From Paraburkholderia acidisoli (lineage in GTDB: Bacteria; Pseudomonadota; Gammaproteobacteria; Burkholderiales; Burkholderiaceae), in NCBI RefSeq assembly GCF_009789675.1, contig NZ_CP046914.1, forward strand, positions 1 through 64,000: a DNA stretch of 64,000 nucleotides, in the 5' to 3' direction. A program made the position numbers and the translations under genes. Below the pieces are notes generated by a model. It was not told the DNA's origin, did no database searches, and saw nothing but the letters and a program-made list of their open reading frames with translations. Below, piece by piece: positions 34,840 through 43,914 of this stretch. Each line of letters begins with the position of its first letter. The stretch's first letter is position 1.

Positions 34840-35712
34840 ATGTCCGATCTGGTGCTGCAATCGCTCTATTCCGGCGTGCTGATGGGCGGCACGTATGCGC
34901 TCGTCGCGCTCGGGCTCGCGCTCGTGTTCGGCGCGATGCGCGTGATCAATCTCGCGCACGGCGAACTCGTGCTGCTCGCCGCGTATATCGCGTTCACGCT
35001 CGAAACGCGCACGGGTCTCAATCCGATGTTCGCGATTCCGTGCGCGATCCCCGTCGTGTGCGCGTGCGCGGCCATCGCGTATTGGCTCGTGAGCCGCATT
35101 CGCCGCGACCGCGAACTGAACTCGCTGATCCTCACGTACGGCCTCGGCATTATCGGCACGAATGCGGTGCTGATGATCTGGAGCGCCGACGTGCGGTCGA
35201 CGGGCTCCGCGTGGCTGCAGGACAGCGTGAGCCTCGGCAACGTGATGAGCATGAACAGCGAGTTGCTCGCCTTCGGCATCAGCGTGGTGCTGATGGGCGC
35301 GCTGTGGTGGTGGCTGTCGAAGTCGTGGTACGGCCGCGCCGTGCGCGCGGTGTCCAGCAATCGCGACGCGGCGGGACTCATGGGCATCAACCCGCGCCGC
35401 ATCGAACTCGTCACGTTCCTCGTCGCGGGCGTACTCGCGTCGTGCGCGGGCGTGTCGATCTACGCGAGCAGCGCGGTGCAGCCGTCCATCGGCGAGGCGC
35501 TCACGGTCAAGGCGTTCATCATCACCGTGCTCGCGGGCGTCGGCTCCATTCCGGGCGTTCTGCTCGGCGCGATGTTGCTCGGCATTGCCGAGGCCCTCAC
35601 GGTCACGCTCTATAGCTCGGCGATGCAGGAACTTGCAGGCATGCTGCTGTTTCTGCTGGTGCTCTACGTGTTGCCCAACGGGTTGTTCGGCGTGGCAAGG
35701 AGGCGGGGATGA
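34840..35712 (+). CDS. Branched-chain-type ABC transporter permease (LivH family)
   Basis: A 290-residue integral membrane permease with about eight helices. It has LYSGVLMGGTYALVALGLAL and MRVINLAHGELVLLAAY near the N terminus, and the cytoplasmic loop SNRDAAGLMGINPRRIELVTF that couples to the ATPases. GGAGG precedes the start, and the stop overlaps livM by 4 bp. Together with the following genes it forms a complete importer. Confidence 0.93.
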   Translation: MSDLVLQSLYSGVLMGGTYALVALGLALVFGAMRVINLAHGELVLLAAYIAFTLETRTGLNPMFAIPCAIPVVCACAAIAYWLVSRIRRDRELNSLILTYGLGIIGTNAVLMIWSADVRSTGSAWLQDSVSLGNVMSMNSELLAFGISVVLMGALWWWLSKSWYGRAVRAVSSNRDAAGLMGINPRRIELVTFLVAGVLASCAGVSIYASSAVQPSIGEALTVKAFIITVLAGVGSIPGVLLGAMLLGIAEALTVTLYSSAMQELAGMLLFLLVLYVLPNGLFGVARRRG

Positions 35713-36680
35713 AAAGCGGCATGAAAAATGGGGTGATCGGCGCGATCGTGGTGCTGGTGTTGTACGGCGGCGTGCCGCTCTTGATGCGCGGCGACCTCTA
35801 TCTCATGAGTCTGATCGTTGCCTCATTGACGATCGCGGGCATCTCGCTCGCGTGGTCGCTGCTCGGCAATCTCGGCGGCATGGTGAGCTTCGGGCACGCG
35901 GCATTCTTCGGCGTGGGTTCGTATATCTCCGCGCTCCTGACGATGAAGGCGGGCTGGCCCGTGTTTCCGGCCATGCTCGCGGGCGGCGTGGGCGCGGTGG
36001 TCGCGTCGGTCGCGATGCTGCCCGCGTTGCGCCTCAAGGGCCCGTATTTCGCGCTGGCGATACTCGCTTATGCGCAGATCTTCCGCATTCTCGCCACCGA
36101 ATGGACGAGCATGACGAACGGTCCCGCGGGGCTGTCGAGCATTCCCGCGTTGCCGAAGCTGTTTGGTTTCGACTTCGGCAGCAAGACCGGCGGCTATCTG
36201 GTGATCGTCACGCTGGTGCTGATCTTCGCGCTCGTGTATCAGCGCTTGCGCGCGAGCGATACCGGGCTGGCGTTGCGCGCCATGCAGGAAAGCGAAGACG
36301 CCACGCGCGTGGTGGGCGTGAACAGCACGGCGTTGAAGGCGGGCATGCTGATGTTGTCCGCGCTGATGACCGGGATTGTAGGTGCGTTCAATGCGCACGT
36401 GATCAACTTTCTCGAACCCGACTACGCGTTCAACGCCACGTGGTCCGTGGTGCCGATCATCGCGGCCATTTTCGGCGGCTATCGCTCGATCATTGGCGCG
36501 TTGGCGGGCGCGGTGGTCGTGTATCTCGTCGACCAGCTCGTGCTCAAGAGCATTCTGCCGGGCAGCCACCAGATCGTGCTGGGCGCGCTGCTGGTCGCGA
36601 TGATCATCGTGAGCCCGTCGGGATTGACGGCGCTGCGCCTGAAAAAACGTGCGAGGGCCGACGCGTATGCCGCAAGCTGA
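35709..36680 (+). CDS. Branched-chain-type ABC transporter permease (LivM family)
   Basis: A 323-residue permease with multiple helices, the LivM mark LLGNLGGMVSFGHAAFFGVGSY and the coupling loop MQESEDATRVVGVNSTALK. It overlaps livH by 4 bp and livG by about 14 bp. A second ATG lies 12 bases inside, so the true start could be 35721. The partner permease at 34840 completes the channel. Confidence 0.93.
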   Translation: MKSGMKNGVIGAIVVLVLYGGVPLLMRGDLYLMSLIVASLTIAGISLAWSLLGNLGGMVSFGHAAFFGVGSYISALLTMKAGWPVFPAMLAGGVGAVVASVAMLPALRLKGPYFALAILAYAQIFRILATEWTSMTNGPAGLSSIPALPKLFGFDFGSKTGGYLVIVTLVLIFALVYQRLRASDTGLALRAMQESEDATRVVGVNSTALKAGMLMLSALMTGIVGAFNAHVINFLEPDYAFNATWSVVPIIAAIFGGYRSIIGALAGAVVVYLVDQLVLKSILPGSHQIVLGALLVAMIIVSPSGLTALRLKKRARADAYAAS

Positions 36681-37395
36681 ACTCGAACTGCGCAACGTGA
36701 CGATCCGCTTCGGCGGACTCACGGCGGTGAACAACGTTACGCTGTCGATCGGCACCGGCGACCTCGTCGGCTTGATCGGCCCGAACGGCGCGGGCAAGAC
36801 CACGCTCTTCAACGCGATCTCGGGCCTCGTGCGTCCCACGCAAGGCGAGATCGCGTTCGAGGGCCGCGACATTCTGCGCGCCTCGCTGCACCAACGCGCG
36901 CGGCTCGGTCTGGGCCGCACGTTTCAGGTGCCGCAGCCGATGCACGAACTCACGGTGCGCGAGAACCTGCGCGTTGCGCAACGCTTCGGCGCGGGCAAGA
37001 TCGACGAGGCGCGGCTCGACGAAATTCTCGCGTTCGTGGGCCTCGACACCAAAGCGCATCGCAACGCGGCAACCGAACTCGCGCTGACCGAACTCAAGGC
37101 GCTCGAAGTGGGCAAGGCGCTCGCGACGCAGCCGAAACTGCTGCTGCTCGACGAAGTACTCGGCGGGCTGGAAACCGCGAGCAAACGCCGTTTCATGTCG
37201 ATGCTGCAAGAAGTCCACGAGCGTTATCAGATTGGCATCCTGATTATCGAACACGACATCGAGACGGTGATGAACTTGTGCCGCCGCGTGTGCGTGCTGA
37301 ACTTCGGCGAACTGATCGCCGATGGCCCGCCCGCGGAGGTGTTCCGCGATCCGGCGGTCGTGAAGAGCTATACGGGCGAGGCGATCGATGCTTGA
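36667..37395 (+). CDS. ABC transporter ATP-binding protein (LivG family, degenerate signature)
   Basis: A 242-residue ATPase with Walker A GPNGAGKTT (residues 38-46), Walker B LLLLDE (158-163) and switch histidine in IIEHDIETVM. The ABC signature, normally LSxGQ, reads LTELKALEVGKALA (140-153), so it lacks the Gly-Gln core. The start at 36667 (MPQAELELRN) was preferred to a GTG 18 bp upstream. It pairs with the LivF protein at 37388, whose signature is intact. Confidence 0.92.
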   Translation: MPQAELELRNVTIRFGGLTAVNNVTLSIGTGDLVGLIGPNGAGKTTLFNAISGLVRPTQGEIAFEGRDILRASLHQRARLGLGRTFQVPQPMHELTVRENLRVAQRFGAGKIDEARLDEILAFVGLDTKAHRNAATELALTELKALEVGKALATQPKLLLLDEVLGGLETASKRRFMSMLQEVHERYQIGILIIEHDIETVMNLCRRVCVLNFGELIADGPPAEVFRDPAVVKSYTGEAIDA

Positions 37396-38089
37396 ACTCA
37401 ACGGCGTGCGCGCGGGCTACGGCGCGATCAACGTGCTGTGGGACGTGACGATGCAGTTCGCGAAGGGCGAGGTCACGGCCATCGTCGGACCGAATGGCGC
37501 GGGCAAGACCACGCTGCTGCGCGCGATCATGGGCCTGCTGCCGCTGCAACGCGGCCAGATCGAGCTGGCGGGCAAGTCGCTCGCGGGCGTGGCGACGTGG
37601 GACATGCTCGAACGCGGCATGGCGATGGTGCCCGAGGGGCGGCTGATTTTCCGCGACATGACGATCGAGGAAAACCTGATGCTCGGCGCGTTCCCGAAGG
37701 CGCGGCGGCATGGCGCGAAACGCCAGCTCGACGAAGTCTACGCAATGTTTCCGCTGCTGAAAGAACGGCGCGCCGCGCAGGCGGGCACGCTGTCAGGCGG
37801 CCAGGCGCAGATGCTCGCGCTGGGGCGCGGCTTGATGTCGTCGCCGGACGTCATGTTGATCGACGAGCCTTCGCTGGGACTCGCGCCGGTGATGGTGCAG
37901 GAAGTGTTCGCGATTCTCGCGAAGCTGAAGGCGTTGGGCCGCACCATCGTGCTGGTCGAGCAGAACACGCGTGTGGCGCTGCGTCTCGCCGATCAGGTCT
38001 ATCTGATGCAGGGCGGCAAGCTTACGTTCGCCGAACGCGCGGCGAATGTCGACGTGGAAGCGCTGCACGACCGCTATTTCGCGCGTTGA
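37388..38089 (+). CDS. ABC transporter ATP-binding protein (LivF family)
   Basis: A 233-residue ATPase of the Liv system with Walker A GPNGAGKTT, intact signature LSGGQAQML, Walker B VMLIDEPSLGLAP and LVEQNTRVAL. It overlaps livG by 8 bp and is the last gene of the first transport operon. The 45-bp gap to the convergent LysR gene contains GC-rich pairing sequence but no clear T-run terminator. Confidence 0.94.
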   Translation: MLELNGVRAGYGAINVLWDVTMQFAKGEVTAIVGPNGAGKTTLLRAIMGLLPLQRGQIELAGKSLAGVATWDMLERGMAMVPEGRLIFRDMTIEENLMLGAFPKARRHGAKRQLDEVYAMFPLLKERRAAQAGTLSGGQAQMLALGRGLMSSPDVMLIDEPSLGLAPVMVQEVFAILAKLKALGRTIVLVEQNTRVALRLADQVYLMQGGKLTFAERAANVDVEALHDRYFAR

Positions 38090-38134
38090 GCGCCGGGTTC
38101 GATGCCGGGCTCGGTGTCGGACTCGGCGCCCGGT

Positions 38135-39037
38135 TCAGTCGAGCCGGCCCACGCCGTCCGCGACGAGCACGTCGACGAGCTTGCGCGCGAACAGCGGCAA
38201 CGCATTGAGATCGGCAACCACGATTTGCAGATTGCGCACGGCCCACGCGTCTTTCAGCGGGAGGATCTTGATGGCCATCATTTTCGCGTGACGTAGCGCC
38301 GTTGCCTCGGGCAGCACGCCAATGCCGATGTTCGCTTCGATCATCCGGCACGCGGTTTCGAAGTTGCTGACCTGAATGCGCCAGCGCAGCGGCCGCTGCA
38401 CTTCGGCGGCGGCGCGCTTGAGAAAGCCGTAGATCGCGCTCTGTTCGGGCGGCCCGACGAAGTCGTAGTCGAGCGCCTCTTCGAACGAGAGCTTCTTCAG
38501 GTCGGCGAGCGGGTGGCTCAAGGCCGTCGCGAGCACGAGGCGGTCGCGCCGGTAGGGCATCGTCTGCACACCGTCGGTGCGCACGTTGCCCGCCGCGAGG
38601 CCGATATCGACCGTGCCTTCCTGCACCGCGCGCACCACGTCGCCGGACAGCCGCTCGTGCAGATCGACGTTGACGTCGGGATAGTTGACCAGATACGTGC
38701 GCAACACGGCCGGTAAAAATTCGCTGGTCGCGGTGGTATTCGCCGCAATCCGCACATGGCCTTTCACACCGTTCGAGTACTCGTGCAGATCGCCGGAAAG
38801 CTGTTCGAGCTGCTGCAACACGCGCCGCGCATGCAGCAACAGCGTCTCGCCCGCACCCGTGAGCGTGACGCCGTGACTCGTGCGGCTGAGCAGTTTCACG
38901 CCGACCTGTTCCTCGAGATTCTTGATGCGCGTGCTGGCCGCGGGCAAGGACAGGTGCGCGCGTTCGGCGCCGCGCGTGAGGCTGCTGTGTTCCGCGATGT
39001 GGGTGAAGAGCCTGAGATCGACCAGATCGAAATGCAT
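38135..39037 (-). CDS. LysR family transcriptional regulator
   Basis: A 300-residue LysR protein with winged helix at about residues 3-62 (SSLTRGAERAHLSLPAASTR) and effector domain with IEANIGIGVLPEATAL. CGGAGA stands before ATG 39037; a longer frame to 39163 is unlikely to be translated. It is divergent from the SDR gene at 39263 and located between the two transport/degradation operons, so it is the best candidate for their pathway regulator. The effector may be a CoA ester or the free acid. Confidence 0.9.
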   Translation of the reverse strand: MHFDLVDLRLFTHIAEHSSLTRGAERAHLSLPAASTRIKNLEEQVGVKLLSRTSHGVTLTGAGETLLLHARRVLQQLEQLSGDLHEYSNGVKGHVRIAANTTATSEFLPAVLRTYLVNYPDVNVDLHERLSGDVVRAVQEGTVDIGLAAGNVRTDGVQTMPYRRDRLVLATALSHPLADLKKLSFEEALDYDFVGPPEQSAIYGFLKRAAAEVQRPLRWRIQVSNFETACRMIEANIGIGVLPEATALRHAKMMAIKILPLKDAWAVRNLQIVVADLNALPLFARKLVDVLVADGVGRLD

Positions 39038-39262
39038 GGTTCTCCGCGTAAGAGTGGCGAGAAAGGCAGAGGCGAGCGCGAGCGCAAAAGCGAAACACGC
39101 ACGGCGCAAGCGTGCACGCCGAGTATTGCACTGCATCGTAAAGGTTTGCATTAGGCGTTTCACGGGTTAAGCCGAGCCGAAACGGGCCTTCGGGAATCGC
39201 AAATTGTTTCGCGCGCGCGCTTGGGTCAAGCTGATTGCCAACTACAAACCGGAGACAGGTCG

Positions 39263-40183
39263 ATGGCAGCGCAGCAATTGCTCGAAGGCAAAGTGGCGAT
39301 CGTGACGGGCGCGGGCGGCGGCATCGGGCGCGACATCGCGCTGCTGATGGCGAAGGAAGGCGCGCGGGTCGTCGTCAACGACGTGGGCGCCACGCTCGGC
39401 GGCGAGGGCCGCAGCGAGGGTCCCGCGCACGACGTGGTGAAGGAAATCGCAGCGGCGGGCGGCGTGGCCACCGCGAATACCGACAGCGTGGCCGAGTCCG
39501 CGAGCGCCGCGCGCATCGTGCAGAACGCGCTCGATGTGTTCGGCCGCGTGGATATCGTCGTGAACAACGCGGGCATTTTGCGCGATCGCTTCTTCCACAA
39601 GATGAGCGACGAAGAGTGGGATGCCGTACTCAAAGTGCATTTGTACGGCAGCTATTACGTCTCGCGCGCGGCCGCCGAGCCGATGAAGGCGCAGGGCTCG
39701 GGCGCCTTCGTGCACATGACGTCGACCTCGGGCTTGATCGGCAATCTCGCGCAGGCGAACTACAGCGCGGCGAAACTCGGCATTGCGGGGTTGTCGAAGT
39801 CGATCGCGCTCGACTTGCAGAAGTTCGGCGTGCGGTCGAACTGCATCGCGCCGTTCGCGTGGAGCCGCATGATTTCGTCGATCAAGATCGATTCGGACGA
39901 ACAGGCCGCGCGCGTCGAAAAGATCAAGCAGATGACGCCCGCGAAGATCGCGCCGCTCGCCGTGTATCTCGCGAGCGACGCCGCGCGCGACGTGAACGGG
40001 CAGATCTTCGCGGTGCGCAACAACGAGTTGTTCGTGATGAGCCAGCCGCGCCCGCTGCGTTCGGTGCAGAAGAGCGAAGGCTGGACGCCGCAAAGTATCG
40101 CCGAGCACGCAATGCCCGCGCTGCGCGCGTCGTTCCACACGCTCGATGTTTCCGCGGACGTGTTCTCGTGGGACCCGGTGTGA
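39263..40183 (+). CDS. SDR family dehydrogenase (3-hydroxyacyl-CoA dehydrogenase-like)
   Basis: A 306-residue SDR resembling the dehydrogenase domain of peroxisomal multifunctional enzyme 2. Cofactor motif TGAGGGIGRDIA (15-26), NNAGILRD (101-108) and the full triad Ser154-Tyr167-Lys171 (YSAAKLG) are present. The additional C-terminal part (RNNELFVMSQPRPLR) is typical of this branch. Predicted to oxidise a (3R)-hydroxyacyl-CoA, matching the MaoC-type (R)-hydratases in this cluster. Its stop overlaps the next start as GTGA. Confidence 0.9.
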   Translation: MAAQQLLEGKVAIVTGAGGGIGRDIALLMAKEGARVVVNDVGATLGGEGRSEGPAHDVVKEIAAAGGVATANTDSVAESASAARIVQNALDVFGRVDIVVNNAGILRDRFFHKMSDEEWDAVLKVHLYGSYYVSRAAAEPMKAQGSGAFVHMTSTSGLIGNLAQANYSAAKLGIAGLSKSIALDLQKFGVRSNCIAPFAWSRMISSIKIDSDEQAARVEKIKQMTPAKIAPLAVYLASDAARDVNGQIFAVRNNELFVMSQPRPLRSVQKSEGWTPQSIAEHAMPALRASFHTLDVSADVFSWDPV

Positions 40184-41481
40184 GCGCACTGTGCGCGTCG
40201 TCCGGTCGCGAAGCGGCGAAGCGCGCGGCGCGTCCGGTCGAGATCGGCGCACTCGATTTCGCGCGTTACGTGCGTCCCGGCGATCTGGTCGCCTGGGGTC
40301 AATGCGGGGCGGAGCCTTGCACGCTCACGCGCGCGCTCGTCGAGCAGCGCCATGCGGTGGGCGGCCGCTTCAGCGTGTTCGTCGGCACGCAGTGGTCGGA
40401 CACGCTGCAAGCGGCGCACGCCGATGCGATCGACTTCGTTGCGTACACCGGCGGCGGCCAGAATCGCGCGCTCGCCCAGGCGGGCGTGCTCGACATCCTG
40501 CCCTCGCATTACTCGCAGTTCGAACAACTGATCGACGTGGACGTGCTGCTCGTGCAAGTCGCGGCCGCCGACGAGCACGGCCACTACAGCCTGTCCATCG
40601 CGCACGAGTATTTGCTGCCGTTTCTCGACCACGCTCGTGTGGTGATCGCCGAAGTCAATGCGCAGGCGCCGTGGACCCACGGGTCGCGACCCTTGCGCGC
40701 CGACGACTTCGACGTGCTGTTCCACACCAATCGCAAGCCGCTGGAAAGCGCGCGCGCCGCGCCCGGCGAGATCGAAACCCGCATCGCGCAGCACGCGGCC
40801 GCCTTCATCGAGGACGGCGCGACGCTGCAATTCGGCCTGGGCGCCATGCCCGAAGCGATTCTCGCGACGCTCGCCGACCGTCGCGATCTGGGCGTGCATA
40901 GCGGCATGTTCAGCGACGCCGCCGCCGACCTGCAAACGCGCGGCGTCATCACCAACGCGCGCAAGCGCCTCGACAGGAACGTTTCCGTTGCGGGCGTGCT
41001 GATGGGCAGCGAACGCGTGTACCGCTTCGCGCACCGCAATGCCGCGTTGCAGATGCGCGGTACCGCCTATACGCACGACATCGGCGTGCTTTCGCGCATC
41101 GATCGTTTCGTCGCGATCAATTCCGCGCTCGAAGTCGATCTCACGGGCCAGGTCAATGCCGAGGCCGTGAACGGGCGCTACGTGGGTGCCGTGGGCGGCG
41201 GCGTGGACTTTCTGCGCGGCGCCGCGAAATCGCGCGGCGGCGTGCCGATCGTCGCGTTGAGCGCGCGCGGCCGCGAAGGCAGCCGGATCGTCGCGCAGTT
41301 GCATGGACCGGTGAGCACGCCGCGCGTGGATGCGGGCGTGATCGTCACCGAATTCGGCGCGGCCGATTTGCGCGGGCTCACGCTCGCGAGGCGCGTGCGC
41401 AGGATGATCGACATCGCGCCGCCCGAACAGCGCGCCGAACTCGAAGCGCAAGCGCACACGCATACGTTGATGAAGCGTTGA
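40180..41481 (+). CDS. Acetyl-CoA hydrolase/transferase family protein (4-hydroxybutyrate CoA-transferase-like)
   Basis: A 433-residue class I CoA-transferase-like protein. It has the AWGQCGAEPCTL opening, a QFGLGAMPEAIL segment, and LTGQVNAEAVNG carrying the expected catalytic glutamate. Starting at the GTG 40180 gives a 4-bp overlap with the SDR gene and fits coupling. The likely role is exchange of CoA between acyl-CoA and acetate or another acid, or product release. The substrate is not known. Confidence 0.87.
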   Translation: MSALCASSGREAAKRAARPVEIGALDFARYVRPGDLVAWGQCGAEPCTLTRALVEQRHAVGGRFSVFVGTQWSDTLQAAHADAIDFVAYTGGGQNRALAQAGVLDILPSHYSQFEQLIDVDVLLVQVAAADEHGHYSLSIAHEYLLPFLDHARVVIAEVNAQAPWTHGSRPLRADDFDVLFHTNRKPLESARAAPGEIETRIAQHAAAFIEDGATLQFGLGAMPEAILATLADRRDLGVHSGMFSDAAADLQTRGVITNARKRLDRNVSVAGVLMGSERVYRFAHRNAALQMRGTAYTHDIGVLSRIDRFVAINSALEVDLTGQVNAEAVNGRYVGAVGGGVDFLRGAAKSRGGVPIVALSARGREGSRIVAQLHGPVSTPRVDAGVIVTEFGAADLRGLTLARRVRRMIDIAPPEQRAELEAQAHTHTLMKR

Positions 41482-41517
41482 GCGCTTCATCAGGACAACC
41501 GATAAAGGAGACATTGC

Positions 41518-42717
41518 ATGAGAAGAGCAGCCATCGTCGCGCCGATGCGCACGCCGGTCGGAACCTTCGGCGGCACGTTGCGGCCGGTGAGCGTGGAAGC
41601 GCTCGCGGCCACCGCGTTGCGCGCGACACTCGCGAAGAGCGGCATCGACCCGGAACGTATCGAAGACGTGGTGTTCGCGCAGTCGTATGCGAACAGCGAG
41701 ACGCCTTGCGTGGGCCGCTGGGCCGCGCTCGAAGCGGGCTTGCCGGTGCATGTGCCGGGCATGCAGCTCGACCGGCGCTGCGGCGGCGGCCTGCAGGCCG
41801 TGGTGACCGCCGCGATGATGGTGCAGAGCGGCGCGGCCGACGTAGTGGTCGCGGGCGGCGTGGAGAGCATGAGCAATATCGAGTACTACACGACCGACAT
41901 GCGCTGGGGCGCGCGCGCGGGCACGGTGAAACTGCACGATCGGCTCGACCGCGGGCGCGAACGTTCGCAGCCGGAGCAGCGGTTCGGCTACATCTCCGGG
42001 ATGATCGAGACCGCCGAGAACCTCGCGCGCGACTATGGCATCACGCGTGAAGAAGCCGACGCGTACGCGGCGCGTAGTCATCAGCGCGCGGCGGCCGCGT
42101 GGGAAGCGGGCCGCTTCGACAACGAGATCGCGCCGGTCAGCGTGCCCCAACGTAAGGGCGACGCGGTGCTGTTCGCGCGCGACGAAGGTTTTCGCGCGGA
42201 TGCCACCGAGGCGTCGCTGGCGAAGCTGCGCACGCTCTCGAAGGACGGCACGGTAACGGCGGGCAACGCGAGCCAGCAGAACGACGCGGCCGCCGCCTGC
42301 CTCGTGGTGGCGGAAGACAAGCTCGACGAACTGGGTTTGACGCCCATGGGCTATCTGGTCGGCTGGGCCGCGAGCGGCTGCGAACCGGCGACGATGGGGA
42401 TCGGCCCCGTGCCCGCCGTGCAAAAGCTGCTGAAGAAGACGGGCCTCTCCTTCGACGATTTCGATCTCGTCGAACTCAACGAGGCGTTCGCCTGCCAGGT
42501 GCTCGCCGTGCTGAAAGGCTGGGGCTGGCGCGACGACGATCGCCTCAACGTGAACGGTTCCGGCATCTCGCTCGGTCACCCCATTGGCGCGACCGGCGTG
42601 CGCATCATGACGACCTTGCTGCACGAATTGCAGCGCCGTAACGGCCGTTATGGTCTGGAGACGATGTGCATTGGCGGCGGTCAGGGCATCGCCGCGGTGT
42701 TCGAACGCGCCGCATAA
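41518..42717 (+). CDS. Thiolase family protein (acetyl-CoA acyltransferase)
   Basis: A 399-residue thiolase that cleaves 3-oxoacyl-CoA with CoA. The nucleophilic cysteine is Cys88 in RRCGGGLQAV, the histidine lies in GHPIGATGVR, and the second cysteine is Cys384 in MCIGGGQG; NEAFACQ is also present. The length and motifs are fully normal, so it should be active. It provides the last beta-oxidation step in this operon and lies 24 bp before the PaaK-like gene. Confidence 0.95.
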   Translation: MRRAAIVAPMRTPVGTFGGTLRPVSVEALAATALRATLAKSGIDPERIEDVVFAQSYANSETPCVGRWAALEAGLPVHVPGMQLDRRCGGGLQAVVTAAMMVQSGAADVVVAGGVESMSNIEYYTTDMRWGARAGTVKLHDRLDRGRERSQPEQRFGYISGMIETAENLARDYGITREEADAYAARSHQRAAAAWEAGRFDNEIAPVSVPQRKGDAVLFARDEGFRADATEASLAKLRTLSKDGTVTAGNASQQNDAAAACLVVAEDKLDELGLTPMGYLVGWAASGCEPATMGIGPVPAVQKLLKKTGLSFDDFDLVELNEAFACQVLAVLKGWGWRDDDRLNVNGSGISLGHPIGATGVRIMTTLLHELQRRNGRYGLETMCIGGGQGIAAVFERAA

Positions 42718-42741
42718 AAAGCCTTCGAAAAAGGAGGAGAC

Positions 42742-43914
42742 ATGCTCGATCAGCTCAACGCGCAACTTGCGCGTCTTGCGGATCATCCGTTCTATCGCGG
42801 GCGTTTGCCGCGTGAGGTCGCGAGCCTCGAAGCGTTCGCGCGCGAGGTGCCGTTGATGAAGCGCGCCGATCTCGTAGGCGAAATGCAGCAGCCCGGTTAT
42901 GGCGCGTTCGCGCCGCCCGTGCCGCCCGTGCGTATCAATCTCACGCCCATGGGCGCGTCGCTCGTGCCCATCCTGCACAGCGCGAACGACCTGCGTGCCA
43001 TCGAAGCCGCCTGCGCGACGCACCTCGACGCCTGCGGCATTGGTCCCGGCGACGTCTGCATGGTGACGTTCGGCTATCACCTGTTCGTCGCGGGCCTGTT
43101 CTATCAGAGCCAGATGGAGGCGCGCGGCGTGGCGTGCATTCCGCACGGGCCCGGCGAAACCGAACGCGCCGCCGAGGTCGCGCGCCGCTGCGGCGTGACG
43201 GTGCTCGCGGGCAATCCCTCGCACGCCATCAAGCTGATCGAGGCGGGCTGTCCGGTGCCGCGCGTGTTCTTCGCGGGCGGTGAAGCGTTCACTAGCAATC
43301 CCGCGTTGTATGCACGGGTGCAGGCGGCCATGCCGGGCGCCGTGCTGATCGACAGCTTTTCGTTGTCCGAATGTTTGCCCGTTGCGCGCACGTTTCCGGG
43401 CGGCGAAGGCGTACACGTATTCGACGAACTGCTGTACGCCGAGGTCATCGATCCGCACAGCGGCGAGCCGGTCGCGGACGGCGAGCGCGGCGAACTCGTG
43501 CTCACGCATTTGCGCAAGGAGTTGCAGCCGCTCGTGCGCTACCGCACCGGCGACCTCACGGCACTCGTGCGCACGGCGCCCGTGCATGGCCGCACGGTTT
43601 CGCTGCCCGGCGTGGTGTTCGGCCGCACCGACGCCATGGTGAAAGTGAAGGGCGTGAAGCTCTATCCCTCCGAGTTCGCGACCGTGCTGCTCGGCGTGGA
43701 CGGCGCGCGCCGCCTGCAACTCGAACTCACGCAAAAGCCGAATGGCGGCGACCACGTGCTGCTGCGCATCGAAGGCCAGCTTGCTCATGACGCGCTGACG
43801 CACATTGCCGAACGCTTCAAGCGCCAGACGCTGGTGAGCGCGGACCATATCGAATCGAACGACACGCTCGCGAACGCGGACGCGGTGATCGACAGGAGAC
43901 ACGACACGCGATGA
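42742..43914 (+). CDS. PaaK-like protein lacking key adenylation motifs
   Basis: A 390-residue protein of the phenylacetate-CoA ligase fold (LADHPFYRGRLP at the N terminus; RYRTGDLTAL; GRTDAMVKVKGVKLYPSEF). Where PaaK has the ATP loop SSGTTGKP it reads NLTPMGASLVP (66-76), and the C-terminal catalytic-lysine region GKAKRVxDRR reads ANADAVIDRR, so both the A3 loop and the A10 lysine are missing. It may bind an acyl group or CoA without normal ATP-dependent ligation. It overlaps the lipoate-ligase-like gene by 4 bp and is probably its functional partner. Confidence 0.8.
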   Translation: MLDQLNAQLARLADHPFYRGRLPREVASLEAFAREVPLMKRADLVGEMQQPGYGAFAPPVPPVRINLTPMGASLVPILHSANDLRAIEAACATHLDACGIGPGDVCMVTFGYHLFVAGLFYQSQMEARGVACIPHGPGETERAAEVARRCGVTVLAGNPSHAIKLIEAGCPVPRVFFAGGEAFTSNPALYARVQAAMPGAVLIDSFSLSECLPVARTFPGGEGVHVFDELLYAEVIDPHSGEPVADGERGELVLTHLRKELQPLVRYRTGDLTALVRTAPVHGRTVSLPGVVFGRTDAMVKVKGVKLYPSEFATVLLGVDGARRLQLELTQKPNGGDHVLLRIEGQLAHDALTHIAERFKRQTLVSADHIESNDTLANADAVIDRRHDTR

